Part shown: positions 50,874 through 64,000 of the stretch, in pieces
Layout: each line of letters starts with the position of its first letter
Position numbering within the stretch: the stretch's first letter is position 1
Assembly: GCA_017562135.1 (NCBI GenBank)
Contig: QEYB01000556.1
Span: forward strand, 620,001 to 684,000
Length of the DNA: 64,000 nt
From: Dipylidium caninum
Lineage: Eukaryota; Platyhelminthes; Cestoda; Cyclophyllidea; Dipylidiidae
Direction: 5' to 3'
Position numbers and translations under genes: made by a program
Notes under the pieces: model-generated
What the model saw: the letters and a program-made list of their open reading frames with translations, nothing else
What the model was told of the DNA's origin: nothing
The model's database searches: none

Positions 50874-53800
50874 GACCCTGACGGAGATATGCATCGCCTA
50901 CCTGATTCGTGACTGGCCCAGCAGTCTCCCGACCCACGGTCAGCAGATGGGAACAGTCTCAGATTCCGCGTGTTCATGCCTCAAGGACACCTTGTCCGCC
51001 TCATGGCCTGATTACAATCACCTCTCTGTGAACCTATTCGAGAAGATTCTCACCGAGGCAATTGTACAACGTGACTGTGCGGCTATTTCTGGTCTGATTG
51101 CAAACTGGCCAGGTATCTTCTTGAGTGTGAGACGCGTCCTACCAAAGGAGGACTTTCCCTTGACTCGGGGTTACCTTACGAAACCCGTCTTCGTTAGTTC
51201 AAACACTGACGCCCTCGATTCTCTCTAAACAGCGTCCTCAGGGGACCGAGTCTCCTGGATGCCTTGATAATTGGAATTTTGTCAAGACATCCCACTTGTG
51301 CGCTTCAGGTGATTGATGTCAGCGGTTTTGACGAGGGTAAGGTGATTTACTCCTTCGAACTCACAAATGCTTTCCTGCACCACTGAACGCATGATTATGC
51401 CAAAGAGTGACTTTTTCTGTCAACTCTCGCACCAACATATTCCTCCATTCCGAATATCGCATTTGCGTCCGCATGCATCCACACGTCCCCATGCAATGAT
51501 TTTCACATTTGCCGTCGAGGCTATAAGCCCAGCTAAACAGTTTGTGTGATAGGCGGCAGGTCTAGAAGGTGAAATTTGATGTAGGTGAGGTTGCCATTAA
51601 AAATTCTACGTCATGAAGATTGGCCCGCAGATCCGCCTGAAACGCATATTTCTCCCACCTGACGCGGCAGACATTCACTCTGGCACACAGTCACTCTCTC
51701 GGATCACTCCCACGCCCCTTCACTCTCCCCCTCTCGTCCCATCCGCCTGAGCCAGGGGGAGACTCAACTTTTGTGACTGGTTAGACGCGTGAAGTAGGGC
51801 GAGTCTACAAGTAGGTCTTCTGTGTCTTGCAAATTCTTAATGAGACTTCATGCAATCAACCGAAGGGACTATTGAAAGGCGTTGCGCCTCCCACAATCCA
51901 GTATTTTTATGATAAAGCTATTCATTATCGCAAGTCACGCTTGGCATGGATGTCTGTCTTGGATTCTCACAACCTACTAACGACCAACTCTGTGCACATA
52001 AAGTAGTCTTTGAAAAAGTAGGGGAAACCAAGGTCGTCGACCACCAGTTGGACGGGCATTGCGCACCTTCGGACTGTCAATAGCCCGTAGACGTCCGAGA
52101 GGTCGCCCCACGTCCCCAGGCGGCAGTCCTTTCGGGTGGGGAGAGTGGCTTAATGGAGTTAATGGAGGACTTGGACGTTGCATTGAGGGCAATAAAGTAT
52201 GGGAGAGGAACCGAGTCGAAAGGGGTGGTCACATTCTCCTAGCATGTCTTTATTTAACCGTGACGCTTGACGTTTGGATATAGTTACGTCCATGTCTTCT
52301 GCTCCTCACCGATACAGACCAGTAGCAAATGCTTGACTGTTGGCATTCGATCACTTGTCAGTAATGTGGCCCCCAAGCCCCGAGCCTTCTCCCCTCCCTT
52401 TGTCCTCAGCGTAGATTAGATGGTAACGCCTCGAGTAGGTCGTAGGTGCGCAGTTTGAAGAAACACCACAGGCGGAAGTAGAAGTGATGCTAGATTTTTT
52501 GGCAAAAATCTGACCATGGATGTGGTGTGTTTCCCCCCCCCCCCCTTCTTAAGATCGGCGGGTGAGTATCGAGTTGTCGCGGATTCCTCTTCTTTGGCTG
52601 AGTCCGGAGCGACGCGGCTCGGAAGATGTCAGGCAGCAAATTCGAGGCAGTTTGCAATTGGTCATTCAGGATCAGCGTTTCGACAGGTATTTTACACGAA
52701 TTTCAACTGTTTACAACCTTCATGAGAGCGACTTCTGCCATGAAGAAAATTTCGGTGAGTCATGATTCCCCAACTTAAATTTATTACATCAGAAATTTTT
52801 TTTCCAAAATGAACACTTCATTTTTGAACTTTCGGTCTCCTGGGGGACATCCATCGCGGTGTGATGTAGACGCATCGGCGTAAATCCCATCTACTGATTG
52901 TAAAATTTACCATAGACAAAAAAGGAGGGGAGACGAAGGCGGGAGTTGAGATGATGCAGAAGTCCGTTGTCTAACCCCTTGCCAATTCTCTTCATTTCGT
53001 CTTGCATGAACTAAAATCGCGAAAATGTCATCTCTCTCTTTCTCTCGCGCTTAAATAACAGAACCACTCACAATATGTCTCGACTGCAATATGTCAGTCG
53101 ACGAGGTGGCATTCGGTCTGGCCCTGCAGTCCATGACGCCCTTTCGGTTTTCTTGCAACCGTCTACTCATGCGACGCTTGCCCGGGCTTCAGCTACCCGT
53201 CTATAATCTCATCCGGTTGCTCGATCCTCTGGTAAGTCGTCTCCACGTTTCTGACAAAATTGCCCTGTTGACTGAACTGAGATCTTTTTTATGTAGCCAT
53301 AAATGCGCGGTCTTCGCCCCTCGTCCTCATTGCTTTCTTCGAGCTAATAGTTGAGCTTTTATCGCGGGGCGCGTGAGAGTCACATTTGTATTGAAGGTAG
53401 TGAGGAAATGTTCTCTGTTGTCACCGCATAACGTGCCTTGTTGCGCTGGTATATCTCACATTTCTTCAGGCGCAAGTGAGAAACAAACTTGGTTGTTAGT
53501 TGGCAGAAGGAGTTAGCTTATGGCTTAAAGTTGAATTCCAAGGCATTCACACAGTTGAGGTACCTTAAATATTATTTCCCACAATCCAAAAAACCATAGA
53601 TGATTTGGTACACGCGATACACAATAGGGCAGCGATTACTGTTGCATCCACTGTGATTAAGTAGGAGCGGAAGCAATCAACTCGTCTAATAAAATTCTTC
53701 TATACATGGTTACTCAATTCAGTCGATAACACAGTTTGAATTGGAGGATCCAGAACTTGTTGCTGGTTCGATGGGAGCCTTGCCTTCCGCACTCGGCTGG

Positions 53801-55190
53801 CTAGCGAGTCTGCGCAACCTGCGAGCCTGTTCATTGCCCTCATGCATTCCTCCACCTCTCAACACCACCGCCGTTGCTTCACCCACTTCTTTCTCCTCTG
53901 TCTCCTCCTCGGCTTCCACATCCATATCCGGCGCCGTAATTACCAAACCATCGAACCTGGGTGCCTGCCGTCTACTCAATAGATCACTCATTTCACTCCG
54001 CCACCTCCAACGCCTCAGCCTAGCCAGATGCTATCTCCAAGGCCAACTCCAGCTTCTCCTTGGTGCCCTTAGCCAGCCACTGGAGTACCTCAACCTACAG
54101 GTGACGCGGTACCTTTTACCTTGGTTTAGTTTGTATATGGAACAGTCTAAGTCTCGCTCCTTCATTGAACGCCCTGAAATCAACCTGTTGTCCCTCCATA
54201 GTTGTATACTTACCGCCTTTTTAGCATGTCGATAGTACGCCTAAGACATTTTAAGTAAACACGTTTCTTCCGCCCCTTCTACCTTTGAGAAGATATCAAC
54301 TTATAACGTGATTAAATAACTTTCAGGACTGCTGTCTTTGCGCGGATGACATCGAATTTCTGGCATATAACTGGCGACCTCTATCCGGTCTCTATGAGTT
54401 AAACATTTCCCGAAACAACCTAGCTCGCGTATCCGAGGCAACACTTGCCCACATTTTTTGGGTAACTTGCTTCAGCCACATCGGCCGTCTTACCTGCCTC
54501 TCTCTCGCCTACACTTGTCTCTCTTTCGACCGTCTGCTCTGGATTCTTCGCCTTCTGGCCAAAGAAATAAAGAGTCCCGTAAGTGGGTGTACACTATACA
54601 ATGACTTTGTGGGACGTGGGTTGCAAAGGGTTATTGGATCATAGTTATTACCTCCTGAAAGCGCATTTCTTGATCAATTGTCAAATTTTAATGTAACTAT
54701 CTAGTCGCATGAAATGGGATCATTTACTAGCCAGCATTAATAGAAGGACAAGCTTATCGGCCAGGCCATGATAAGATGAACCATTTATATATTTTACGGC
54801 CGAGGAAAATTATTGAGTAAGTGTGAATATCGCAAAGTTCTCATAAATCTCCTATTTTGACGCTAGGATGTATCTTCAAGAAATGCGCTAACGTCTGGAC
54901 AAAATTGTCTGGCTTCCTCTGAAGATTCAGATACAGACTACTTTTCGTCGCGATGTACCCTCCGAGTCCTTTGCATCCAAAACTTTATTCCGCCTTCAGC
55001 AGAAATTAGCCACAGCTTACTGCATTTAGCTATCAGTTTACCCCGACTCCGACTACTCCACCTGTATCCAGCCTTCTACGCATTTCCTGGAGTAAGCGAA
55101 AAGGAACAACAAGCAAACAGAACGCAGGCTGTCCAACAAAGTAATGCTTATGTCAGACAGCGAGGTCGCAAGGGTATTGAAATCCGGTGA
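50874..55190 (+). CDS. LRRC14-like leucine-rich-repeat protein (PRAME/LRRC14 family)
   Basis: LRRC14 and PRAME proteins are cullin-RING substrate-recognition or scaffold LRR proteins. Exons: 50874-~51126 (TEICIAYLIRDWP ... LFEKILTEAIVQRDCAAISG), ~51232-51336 (LLDALIIGILSRHPTCALQV then IDVSGFDE), 52554-52754, 53062-53231 (LTICLDCNMSVDEVAFGLAL, PFRFSCNRLLMRRL), 53735-54100 (LRNLRACSL ... LQLLLGALSQPLEYLNLQ), 54327-54578 (LSGLYELNISRNNLARVS, GRLTCLSLAYTCLSFDRLL) and 54867-55190 (CTLRVLCIQNFIPPSAEISH; stop TGA). Order and motifs follow LRRC14: the LRVLDMTG, LDLRVN, CCRDL and SPLESLELAFC regions. The start codon and the junction between the first two exons are unresolved. A Ser/Thr/Ala-rich insert interrupts an LRR at 53845-53945. 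Confidence 0.75.
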
Positions 55191-56353
55191 TTCATAACAT
55201 TTTAGCTGGACTCCTCTCGTTAAAACTCGCCTTATAGTCATTTGAGTATTGTTACTCTTCTACTGGCGGTTTTCTATGTTCTTTTCACGGATGTGTCATT
55301 TTTAATGCATTTAACATGTCGACATTATTTGGTTATACATAAACAACCGGGAACTACAGAAATCAGATATGGATTGGAGTACGTTATGAGGACCAGATAA
55401 ACAAGATTTTTGGCTACTACGTTTTTTCCCTTTACAATTTCTGCAATATGTAATCTGTGAAAACAGTGATGCCTCTTTAGGTCATCGGACGACCAAAAAA
55501 TGCAACAAGAGGACTGGTTAAACACGAATATCCCGTAGGCTACAACCACGAATGTTAGAAACCGAAAAGCCAAACACCTGACGGTAATATCCACTATTAG
55601 GTTCACATCATAAAATCGTATAAAATTCAATTGACTTACAATACGTGTTTAAATTGTCTTCGGGAGCCTCAACACATTAGTAGGGATGGTTATAGAACGA
55701 GTGAGCCCCCTGACGAAGCAAAAAGGGTTGCGAGATCGGAAACATTTGCTCGAGGCGGCAAGTGCTAGCCAAAAAAGAAGCATGTGTTAAGAGCATTTCG
55801 AAAGCCACATTGGTTGGAGATAAGTACGTCATATGAATGGAGAAATATTAACTCAATATTAAATTCAGCTTAAGTATACAGCGTAACTGCAGAATGTGCG
55901 AACGCTGATTCCACTTTCCTAAAAGGTTTGTTTTATTGGGTAGTATAATGTTTAACCGCATTCTACCTTTTTGAGAATGCTGTTGACGAACTTGGATTTT
56001 ATTAATATCACGATATAAATGGAAATTTAAATGCTTAATTGCTTCTAAGGTCGCACGTTAAATGCGTGATCATCTTAGTGGCCAACAAAAATGTACCGTC
56101 TCTTAATACAAAACATATCGGGGCCAAGATTCCTTAAAATTTCCTAAATACGTGACCTCGGGCTTTTTGGCAACACTCGGAATTGGTGTGTGTTGGATGT
56201 AGGTATTCACTTGCGCATTGAGGGACACGATTAGCACTCCAAAACTTCTATTACCTTCGTAATTTATAACTTCTGCGATTAGGACACAATTAATTACACA
56301 AAATATGGCTTTTATTGGACTATACAAACGAGTAACGTTTTGTGTTTAGGCAG
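55191..56353. other. intergenic, no gene recognised
   Basis: AT-rich, with only short unsupported frames on the minus strand (55325-55630, 56103-56327). It should carry the promoter of the DUF2358 gene. Confidence 0.5.
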
Positions 56354-59145
56354 ATGATGCTGAAAGCTTTGAAGGGGACGCACTCACTTGATAAACGATT
56401 CTCATTAACTTTACGTCATCATTCACTTATTACGGCGTTTATTTGTTCGGGGGCTATGTACCGGATGTATTCCTGCTGGAATCGACAGCATCCGTGCTTA
56501 GCAACGCGCACGGACCCAGACCTGCCTTCTCTTTTGTGTTCACTGTCAACTTATGTTCCTTCCTACTTTGCGTATTTCGGTGAAGATGATGAAAATAAGT
56601 CATTACATTCTGGTGCGGCTTCAAGGCGTGAATCGGAATCTCGCACGGAGAAGCTGTATTTTCTCCAGAAATGGGTTGAAAATGATCTCCCAACATTGTT
56701 CTCCCGCGGAATATTCAGTACAATTGATTTATTCGGTCCTGATACTGTTTTAGAAATTGAGAGAGCTAATTGTAAGCCTCTATTTTTTAGGTACGTTTGC
56801 TTTTACTGACTTGAATATTACGTAGAATAATTTAGTGTCATATTCTTCTTTAAGTCTTTGATTACCTAAAACATTGCTCCCACACTCCGATTATATTTCA
56901 ACAAAACAGTTTGGAGATACCGATAGGTACTGCTTACTTGTATTGTGTTAGAAATTGGTGTTAAAATCTAGTTTTGTATTTGGCGTTCGAGGCATAACTT
57001 AGGTACAAATTTGGCGAAATACTTATCTACGTCCTGGCCATTTTTTCGTCTTTTTCTTCCTCTTAAATCAAAATTGCCCGAGGAAAGACGTTTGCTGATG
57101 ACATTTCACATTATTAAAGGAAGATTTTATAAAGTTCCTCTTGGGTTGTTTAGTTCTTTGCTTGAGTAGAGGTTATATTTAATGACTGATCATCTGAGCG
57201 CTTCCGAAAAGTTAAAATCGCTCGTTTTTGGGCAGTGTTTGATTTACTACACGAGTGATTTGGCTTATTGTATAAAAGTTTGATTTATTTGTTAAAGGAC
57301 CATACAAGAGATCCTGAGTTTATCCTAAGTGGCCATACTGTTGTATTTCTCTGGCATCTTGCGAGGCCTCCTTCTCCATTAGCAACTTTATGGAATGGAA
57401 ATAGGCGGCTTTTTGTCGAGTATGCGCATTGCTTCTTAATGTGTTTTTTATTATTACTACTCTTGGTGGATTGATTCTTGCACCTGTTCAGGGGTTCACC
57501 ACAAGTAAACTGCGTGTTGGTGCTGGCGCGCTCTTACTTTGCGGCTGTCTCCGCGAGTAGAAGAATTGAAGTGCTTGGTGTTGAGGTTGATCATGATCAT
57601 TGGCAAGTAGAAGCCTCCTTTCGTGTCGTTCTTTTGCCTTCTCCAACGCTTAAAGAGCGTCATCTCCCTTTTGATCAGCTTATTCAGCGTCTCGAAGCTA
57701 GGGCCAAGTGGGTATCCCTCCATCAGTATCTGCTAGATCTGCACATTTACTTTAATAAGTGCATTAATTTACAGTCATTAACAATGTTTATAAGAAATTT
57801 CTTTCTTATTACTATATGCGCCATATTCATCCGTCGCGAACATTACATACAATTACTAATTATTGAATTTTTTATGGCAATATTTTACCATGACAACATA
57901 TGTTCGCTATTTTCAATTTGTCTTTGACCATGGGGTTCATTTGTGTCTTTTTGAAATACTCTCTTTTACACCCATGGTTTTGGTTTGGATTAACTCGCGC
58001 CTCAACTTTCATCATATTTGCTCTAAACTAGTCAATTTGTCGAGTCGTTTATTTTTCTAGGTGGCTTGATTTTCGCACAATTTTCTCCGTAAGTAAAAAC
58101 GGCGAATTAGCTCACGTGAAAATCACACGGGTGAGTGGAACTCAGTTTTAGTAAAATCACACTTGAAAGTCTTTTTGACCCTCGTACACCAGTAATGGAA
58201 TTACTTTTCCTCCTACCCTTATTCCTTTTCCGCAGGAATAGTGTGAAAGATCACTAATGTTTAAATCTCTTCTCCCTTGCTCTATTCATATAACCATTCT
58301 TCTTAGACTGATTTTTTTTCTAAAATCTTAAACTTCTGTCCCATGGTGGCCAATTTCTCAGAATAAGCTACTTCGATATCCTCCTCAAGATTTGTTTCAT
58401 TCATGTCGATATCCTCGTTTTTTTACTTTTTTTCATATCATTTATTCATTGCACATTTAGTTAGCAAATCTTTGTTATTTCTGTAAATTAACTTTAACAG
58501 AATTTTACACGCTTAATATACTGTGCTCCTTAGAGTCAGACAAAGCCTAACTGAACGATCCTTCATGATTACCTCCAAACCATACTTAAATATTACCATA
58601 TTTTAGATTTTTCGCATTCATAATCCAATTATTCCTGAGAATTGGATTTTTTTGCCACGTAAACTCATTGATAGGGCCTATTTATACTTTCCTTGTGAGT
58701 TATGCACAGAGAAAATTTTGGTTGTTTACAGATGAATCGACAGCGCAAAAGTCTCTTTCGGTTGTCTATTCAAAAGTTACGACTAGTGGGCAACATCAAC
58801 CCTGTGGTTGGAGGTACCAGCAGAAGATTGCCCCAGGCTCTTTCTTACACCCCCAATACAGTCGATTCTAATGTTAATTTCCAACTTGTTGACCTGCTGT
58901 CAAGTCTTGAATCTACTTTTGGGTGTCAGTCCGCCTTCACTTTTGCCCTACCTAACAGTAGCCATCTTCGGTCCTTGGACGGGACGAGAGAATTAGCCAC
59001 TTTGCAACCCCTTGATGTAACCAACCTCAAGTTGCCATTGTTTTCAAGATCCTCACTCTCTATGTCCTTTATTGAGATGCCCATTTTAAGTGCCTGCCCT
59101 TGTATCTTGGAGATGCTTTCGCCCCTTTTACGATTTCTATTTTGA
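56354..59145 (+). CDS. C6orf136-like DUF2358 protein, probably mitochondrial
   Basis: Exons with agreeing phases: 56354-56790, 57492-57707, 58061-58130 and 58732-59145 (TGA). The first exon starts MMLKALKGTHSLDKRFSLTL, a basic, acid-poor N-terminus like a mitochondrial presequence, then KWVENDLPTLFSRGIFSTID and LFGPDTVLEIERANCKPLFF. The second has ARSYFAAVSASRRIEVLGVE and DHWQVEASFRVVLLPSP, equivalent to the WNYFAHLRLEVL...NWTLQARWRLVGLP core of human C6orf136. The third (LDFRTIFSVSKNGELAHVKI) is the closing strand (the ...GLICRHRLDK region). The last exon is a less conserved tail. The molecular function of DUF2358 is unknown; NTF2-like folds are typical. ATG 56354 is chosen as first Met; 56456 is an alternative. 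Confidence 0.72.
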
Positions 59146-62100
59146 CTTCACAAATCCATTCTCTTTTTAAATTACCCATTGCAGAGTATAGTTTTTGGTT
59201 GTTTGACGTCGTTTATAGTTAGAGTAATTCGATCCTTTATCGTTGTTCTTCCGAAAACTCAGCCTGTGCTTTGGTCACTTCCAAAATTATGCTCAAATAT
59301 GGGACGATTGTGGTAGTGGTACGTTAAATGAAGGAAACAGTGAATAAGCGATCCCCATCGTAGACTTTCAGACTCTGTGATAGCGCCCATCACTGTCACT
59401 GCCCGGTTGCGGATCTCGGGTGGCCAAATACTGTAGCTTTAATGTTGTTGTGAGCATGGATTGTCAGTCGCAGTCGCGCAACCGCAGTCACCCAGCGACC
59501 TGTTTCGTCTCCAATACTGATTAAATGGGGGTGAAGTTCCATTTTGAGGACATTATGAAGTAAAACCTCCTAATAGACAAACTTCGGTAGGTTATTGTAA
59601 CGAATGTTTTCGACCGAAGTTGTGCTCCAGCTTCTAGTGAGAAACGCTTCACGAAAGTAGGTCTCGTCAGGAGTACGATTTATCAATTTGTTTTAAAGGC
59701 ACAAAGATCGCTCGGTGAAGGAGCTCTGGTGTGCAACTCACCTCATGCTGGCTTAAGCTACCGTTATAATAAGTTCGGAACTGCAAATAAGCATGTTTAC
59801 AACACGAACAAGTGAGTTGGACGCTTTATTTCAGCCCTCTGTTAGGACGTAGTGTTTTACATGCGTCACATAGGCAAAGAGGTAGTTGACAGACCAATCC
59901 TTGCAAGCGCGACAGTCGAATTCTGCAAGGATAGGCTCAAGAGGCGATCAGCTATTCTAGTCACAATGAATCCTAAAATTAAAGGATGATTTGTACAAGA
60001 CGAGAACTCAAAATGTCAAGTCTCCAGTGCTGCGAACAGTGTTTGTCTTTCCGGTGGGGCAAAGTTTTGCTCACAAACAAGCCTACCACTTTCGCTATTG
60101 CTCACGTATACGCATAACGGTGCAAACTCGTCAAGGCGAACAATGAGTACGTGTCGATATTCCCGCTACTTGGTGTCCTCGGAAGGACTGCGGCATGGTT
60201 GAGACAGCTGGCTCGACTGCTATGAGTTTTGTTGGCCCCCTTTACATTGGGGAAATATTAAAATTCTTTGAGAGAGACATGGATAGACACTTGCATTCGA
60301 CCGTCAGGGTTCTGACCTTCACCTCCGAAGTACTCCCGCGTTCCTGTACAATCGGTGCCAGTAAAACAGTTTTACGTGGGAGACCTAAAGATCCGCTCTT
60401 GAAAGGCAGTATATTCAGACCACTGTTGCTTAATATAAATTAAAATGACGAACACAAGTAGTTTCCGTTGGGACTCACAAGTTGGATTCGCAAGATTTCC
60501 TATTCGTCTGTTTTGGCCACAGTTTTCTAATTTGAGAACTAAAAATGTTACCGAAAAAACGACAGGCTTATATTTTGCTTTTTGACTTCACGAAATGGAG
60601 TTTTTTGTCTTCTGTGACAGCTGCGAATGCTGCTTTCGTGCTTCTAATGACCTTAAGACAGGCGTTGGGGAGACAGGGCAGCGACCTCTTGGTGAAACTG
60701 AGGGCTCCGTGAATGAAATTTGACTGTGTATGTGACGCATCTCGGCCTTTTTGCCCGAAATTCGATTGCACTGGCGTCCTCGAATTGCCTGACATACTTA
60801 GCCTACTTGAATCGCTCCCTCAATCATATACTCCGCCCCTCCCCTCGAAAGATAATTACTTGGAGGGCAGTACCGACCGTAAAGCTCAGGAATCGGACCG
60901 AAAAAGAGGCTTGAAATCAATCGCAGCTATGGACCTCTCCACCAACTAACCCCGTCTCATCGGGCGACTTATGCTCACGGCAGTGGGCGGAGTACTTGTG
61001 ACCTTTCGGAATTTGCCATTGGCGACCTTAGGCGGTGCTTTGCAGGTAGAAATGACAGGAGGTTGAGAAGTCGCTTATTTGCACATCTCAGTCAGATGAA
61101 AAATGCGTGGAAGAAATGAATTAAAAGTGATAGAATAAATGTCCTTCAATTATCACTCGGCTCTCTAATAATACTAATAATATATTGATTGAGAATGAGA
61201 AGTGTATATCGGTATGAAATAAAATCTTAAGGGTCTGTTTTATGTTCTTACGATGTTGAACGAAAGCTATCGTATAAACCCCATAGGGTTGCCAATTGGG
61301 TCCACCACACTGTATCCCATGGAATCTGAGTTTCGTCCAGATTGGCTGGATTTCGCTGATGAGTGCACCAAGTCCGAACGGCGCACGTCGCGGGATAGGT
61401 TTCCGAGCTGTCGTTTCTGCCGTTTATTTCGGACCGGTAGTGTGAGTGGGTGAACTGATGCGCTATAATTTGAGGAGCCATTGTGATGCGTTGATTGAAA
61501 TGATTCTGACGGTTAGGTTGCCTGCTTCATTGAGCTCATTTCCCTCCAAGTTCCTCGGTGCCATTGTCGAGCACACGTATGCAAACGGAAAAGATAGGCC
61601 CCAACAAGTGAATAACTTTGGGAAGTTTTACTGACAACACGCTTTTAGCGAAAAAGTAAGGCGATTAAATTTAAGCAAACTCAAACTCACTCCTCCTGCC
61701 CTACGACACTTAAACTCGGAACCTTTATAGTCTGCTCAATCGCCGTGGGGGAGTCGTCTGGTTTGGACACGTGACCATTGGAAAAAACGTGCCTCGCGGA
61801 TCATGTTGGTTTCTAGAGGTCGCTCATACGAAATACACTGATCTACTTCGATTTTTAATGTGAATTGCATTTATTCAAAATCCTAATGTGACGGCCTTTG
61901 TCTCCCCTATTTCCCCAATATGTGGTCCCGTTTAGATCTCATGGTTACTTGATCCAAAATGGGGAGGTTAGCTCCGATTAGACAGTTTTTTTTTCAGGAA
62001 AGGAATTTCGTTACACCCACTATCTAAAACAAATGCTATGTTGTTAGTGTCCCATGGAAAAAGTTTAGTAGAAGTTGTAAATTTCCACAATTGGCTTGTC

Positions 62101-63514
62101 GCCAGGTTTCGTCAACAAGAAAATCTGTGTCTACAATGGCTTCACTTTGTTCATAATCCTGAGGCGTTTGATTTCACACTTTGCGATTTTTCGCATTATA
62201 GTCCTTTTTCTCTTCATTATTTACTGTTAGTCATAGAGACACCACGGGACATCGGGTTTGTGCACTTTAGGTGACGCTGTCGCCCATCCAACACATAGGG
62301 GTAGCCGAGTAATCGTCTTATGAACATTATGCCCTGCTTATTTGAAGATACTGGTAATATGTTGGAATAGTAGTCCAGCTTTTATTAATCAAACACTCCA
62401 GCGAGTTTTTCAGGGTGATCACAATGAAAATTCACGAGTACATCGCGAAAGTACCCAACATTTAAGGTACATAGGATAACCTACAATAGTGGAAAGGGGG
62501 GAGAAGAGCTCAGAAATGCCTCACTAGTGCACTGTAATTAACATCAAATAACCAGAAAATTGGATCTTATACCTCCAATGTACCGATGGAATTCATCTGC
62601 GAAGACTAAGCTTTACTCGCCTTAATATCGCTTTAATGGTAATCTTACCACAATAAGGTAGTGAATTACAAACTAGTGCAGTAGTGGAAGCGGTGCGGTT
62701 CAGAAGCTTGCCCCAAAAGGAAATCATGTATAAACCATAGAAGGAAACTGTCTCGAGAGAGAAAGAGGGGTCTGAAAATTTTCTTTCTTCACGCCACAAA
62801 TCACAATCAGATCAATTTCTTGAATTCGTCTATCGCATGAAGTTCAATTGATATCAGGAGCTCTTAGTGGATTGTGCAGGATTTCTGTCATTTGAAGGAG
62901 TCATTTCATAAATGACCAGACGTTACAAATTTATTTTCGAACGTAAATAATTGGAAAACAAGGAACACCCTCTTTAATTACTAAAGATCCATAACCTTAT
63001 TACCGGACTTGGACTAAAAGCAATTCCAATGCGAATTATCATAAGCATATTAGACCACTTGCGAAGTGTAGTTCCTTCGAGGATTAATACCCGGTAATTA
63101 CACAATGATGGTTATGATTAGGCTAAGCGATTGAACTCGCTCAATACATTCAATAGCGTAAAATCTGGACGTATACCATATGTTACATTAAAGACATACA
63201 AAATGAAATAATTGTTTCTAGTTCATTTCACTAGAAGTCAAACTATTATTACTGCATACGTGAGATATATAGCGATGGTAGATCAAACCCCACAGTACCA
63301 TCCAGTCATATTTTAACGCAAACGCAGAGCAATCGACTGGTAACATGTCAATTTGTTGTACAACTCGAAGCCAATTCCAGCCCCATCAGCAATCTTTAAA
63401 AAACACATTGAGCGCTTTTTAAAATGTTGGGAAAATACAACTTATTTAAGTTTTCCATCGTGAAACTCTACACAATAACATTTAGTTTAAATTTATCGAA
63501 TATTAATAATCTAC
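59146..63514. other. gene-poor region
   Basis: No exon with recognisable homology on either strand. Open frames at 60195-60443, 60713-60949, 61253-61634 and 62038-62274 lack motifs and splice support. Confidence 0.5.
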
Positions 63515-63731
63515 CTAGCGCGTCAATCACAACAGACCACTGATCCTCGAATCGGGTTCGCGTGACACAGCGCGTGGTGTGTATATTTAGATTGCTTCCA
63601 CAAATACGACAGTTCTGTTGTCCCTTGACTTTTAGTATGTTCATTCGGCTCTCATGTTTGGAGTCCTGGCCGTACGCTCTCTGTAATTTCGCTTCTCGGT
63701 GCTGCGTTACTATATTAGGATGATCAGTCAA
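63515..63731 (-). CDS. possible exon of an unidentified minus-strand gene
   Basis: An open frame on the minus strand ends at a donor-like CTAG|GTAGAT (63515) and reads HREAKLQRAYGQDSKHESR ... NCRICGSNLNIHTTRC, then TRFEDQWSVVIDALG. The CxxC plus spaced Cys could be part of a zinc knuckle. There is no ATG in the frame and no partner exon in the window, so it may be chance. Confidence 0.25.
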
Positions 63732-64000
63732 TTATTGGCGGTGAAGAACTAGCTCTAGAGATAGTTGCCCATTAAACGTTGTCAGCAATTTTCGACCCGA
63801 GCTTCCCGCTAATTAGATGACTTACCTTTTGCATTAAACTCTACACTTTCTTTTATTGCCCTGCAACAGGGTAGAATCACGTTCAGTTGTTAAATGTTGA
63901 AAGATCGGGTGCCCCCATTATGAATACAAGCGAAATGGTAAACCTATTGATGTCAAATCAATAGTTTACTTGTGATTGTTGCGATTATTGTAGTCAGCAA

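Noticed and set aside
52532..52546. Poly-C run as a functional element
   Set aside because: It lies in the polypyrimidine tract just before the acceptor at 52553 and needs no other explanation.
57268..57474. Open frame between the first two DUF2358 exons
   Set aside because: Joining 56790 directly to 57492 restores both phase and homology, so this segment is intron.

Overview
The window is eukaryotic nuclear DNA with short, intron-split, densely spliced genes. The gene set is animal: alpha-catenin, TRPM channel, SLC1 transporter, UTP25, a USP4/15/11-type ubiquitin protease and an LRRC14-like protein. A parasitic flatworm fits best, probably a tapeworm. Many introns run from 30 to 100 nt among kilobase-scale ones. 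The TRPM gene combines a C-terminal NUDT9-like domain with the S1 Asn and the S4 Arg/Tyr pair known from the flatworm praziquantel-receptor TRPM. Its TRP helix carries Glu at the gatekeeper acidic position, which points away from trematodes and cyclophyllidean tapeworms and towards, for example, diphyllobothriidean tapeworms. The species is inferred, not proven.

Layout: (1) 1-3028 (+), the 3' half of an alpha-catenin gene cut by the window edge. (2) About 4080-22725 (+), a TRPM2/TRPM_PZQ-like channel that I could rebuild from more than 30 exons, mostly with matching splice phases. Order is MHR region, long low-complexity linker, S1-S6, TRP helix, coiled coil, NUDT9-H. (3) 22.7-30.6 kb, a gene-poor stretch with an imperfect inverted repeat holding HMG-box-like fragments. 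(4) 30635-35065 (-), an SLC1 (excitatory amino-acid transporter family) gene whose ion- and substrate-binding motifs are heavily altered. (5) 35647 to about 38.9 kb (-), the nucleolar rRNA-processing factor UTP25/DIEXF. (6) A small membrane-protein ORF (-) near 39.7 kb. (7) 40155-45143 (+), a DUSP-Ubl-USP deubiquitinase with intact catalytic boxes and 36-nt introns. (8) 46120-46680 (+), an intronless ankyrin-repeat protein. (9) 48347-48869 (-), an orphan exon. (10) About 50874-55190 (+), an LRRC14/PRAME-type leucine-rich-repeat protein. (11) 56354-59145 (+), a C6orf136-like DUF2358 protein. (12) 59.1-64 kb, mostly featureless, with one possible exon near 63.6 kb.

These are independent housekeeping and membrane genes rather than one pathway. 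The most notable content is the TRPM channel: natural substitutions in its predicted drug pocket, a Nudix box that looks catalytically dead, an in-frame optional intron in the pore turret, and one apparent 1-nt frameshift. The degenerate SLC1 transporter is the second. All identifications come from reading translated exons against remembered family patterns; no search was run. Exon ends are quoted where a splice site and phase agreed, and are marked approximate elsewhere.
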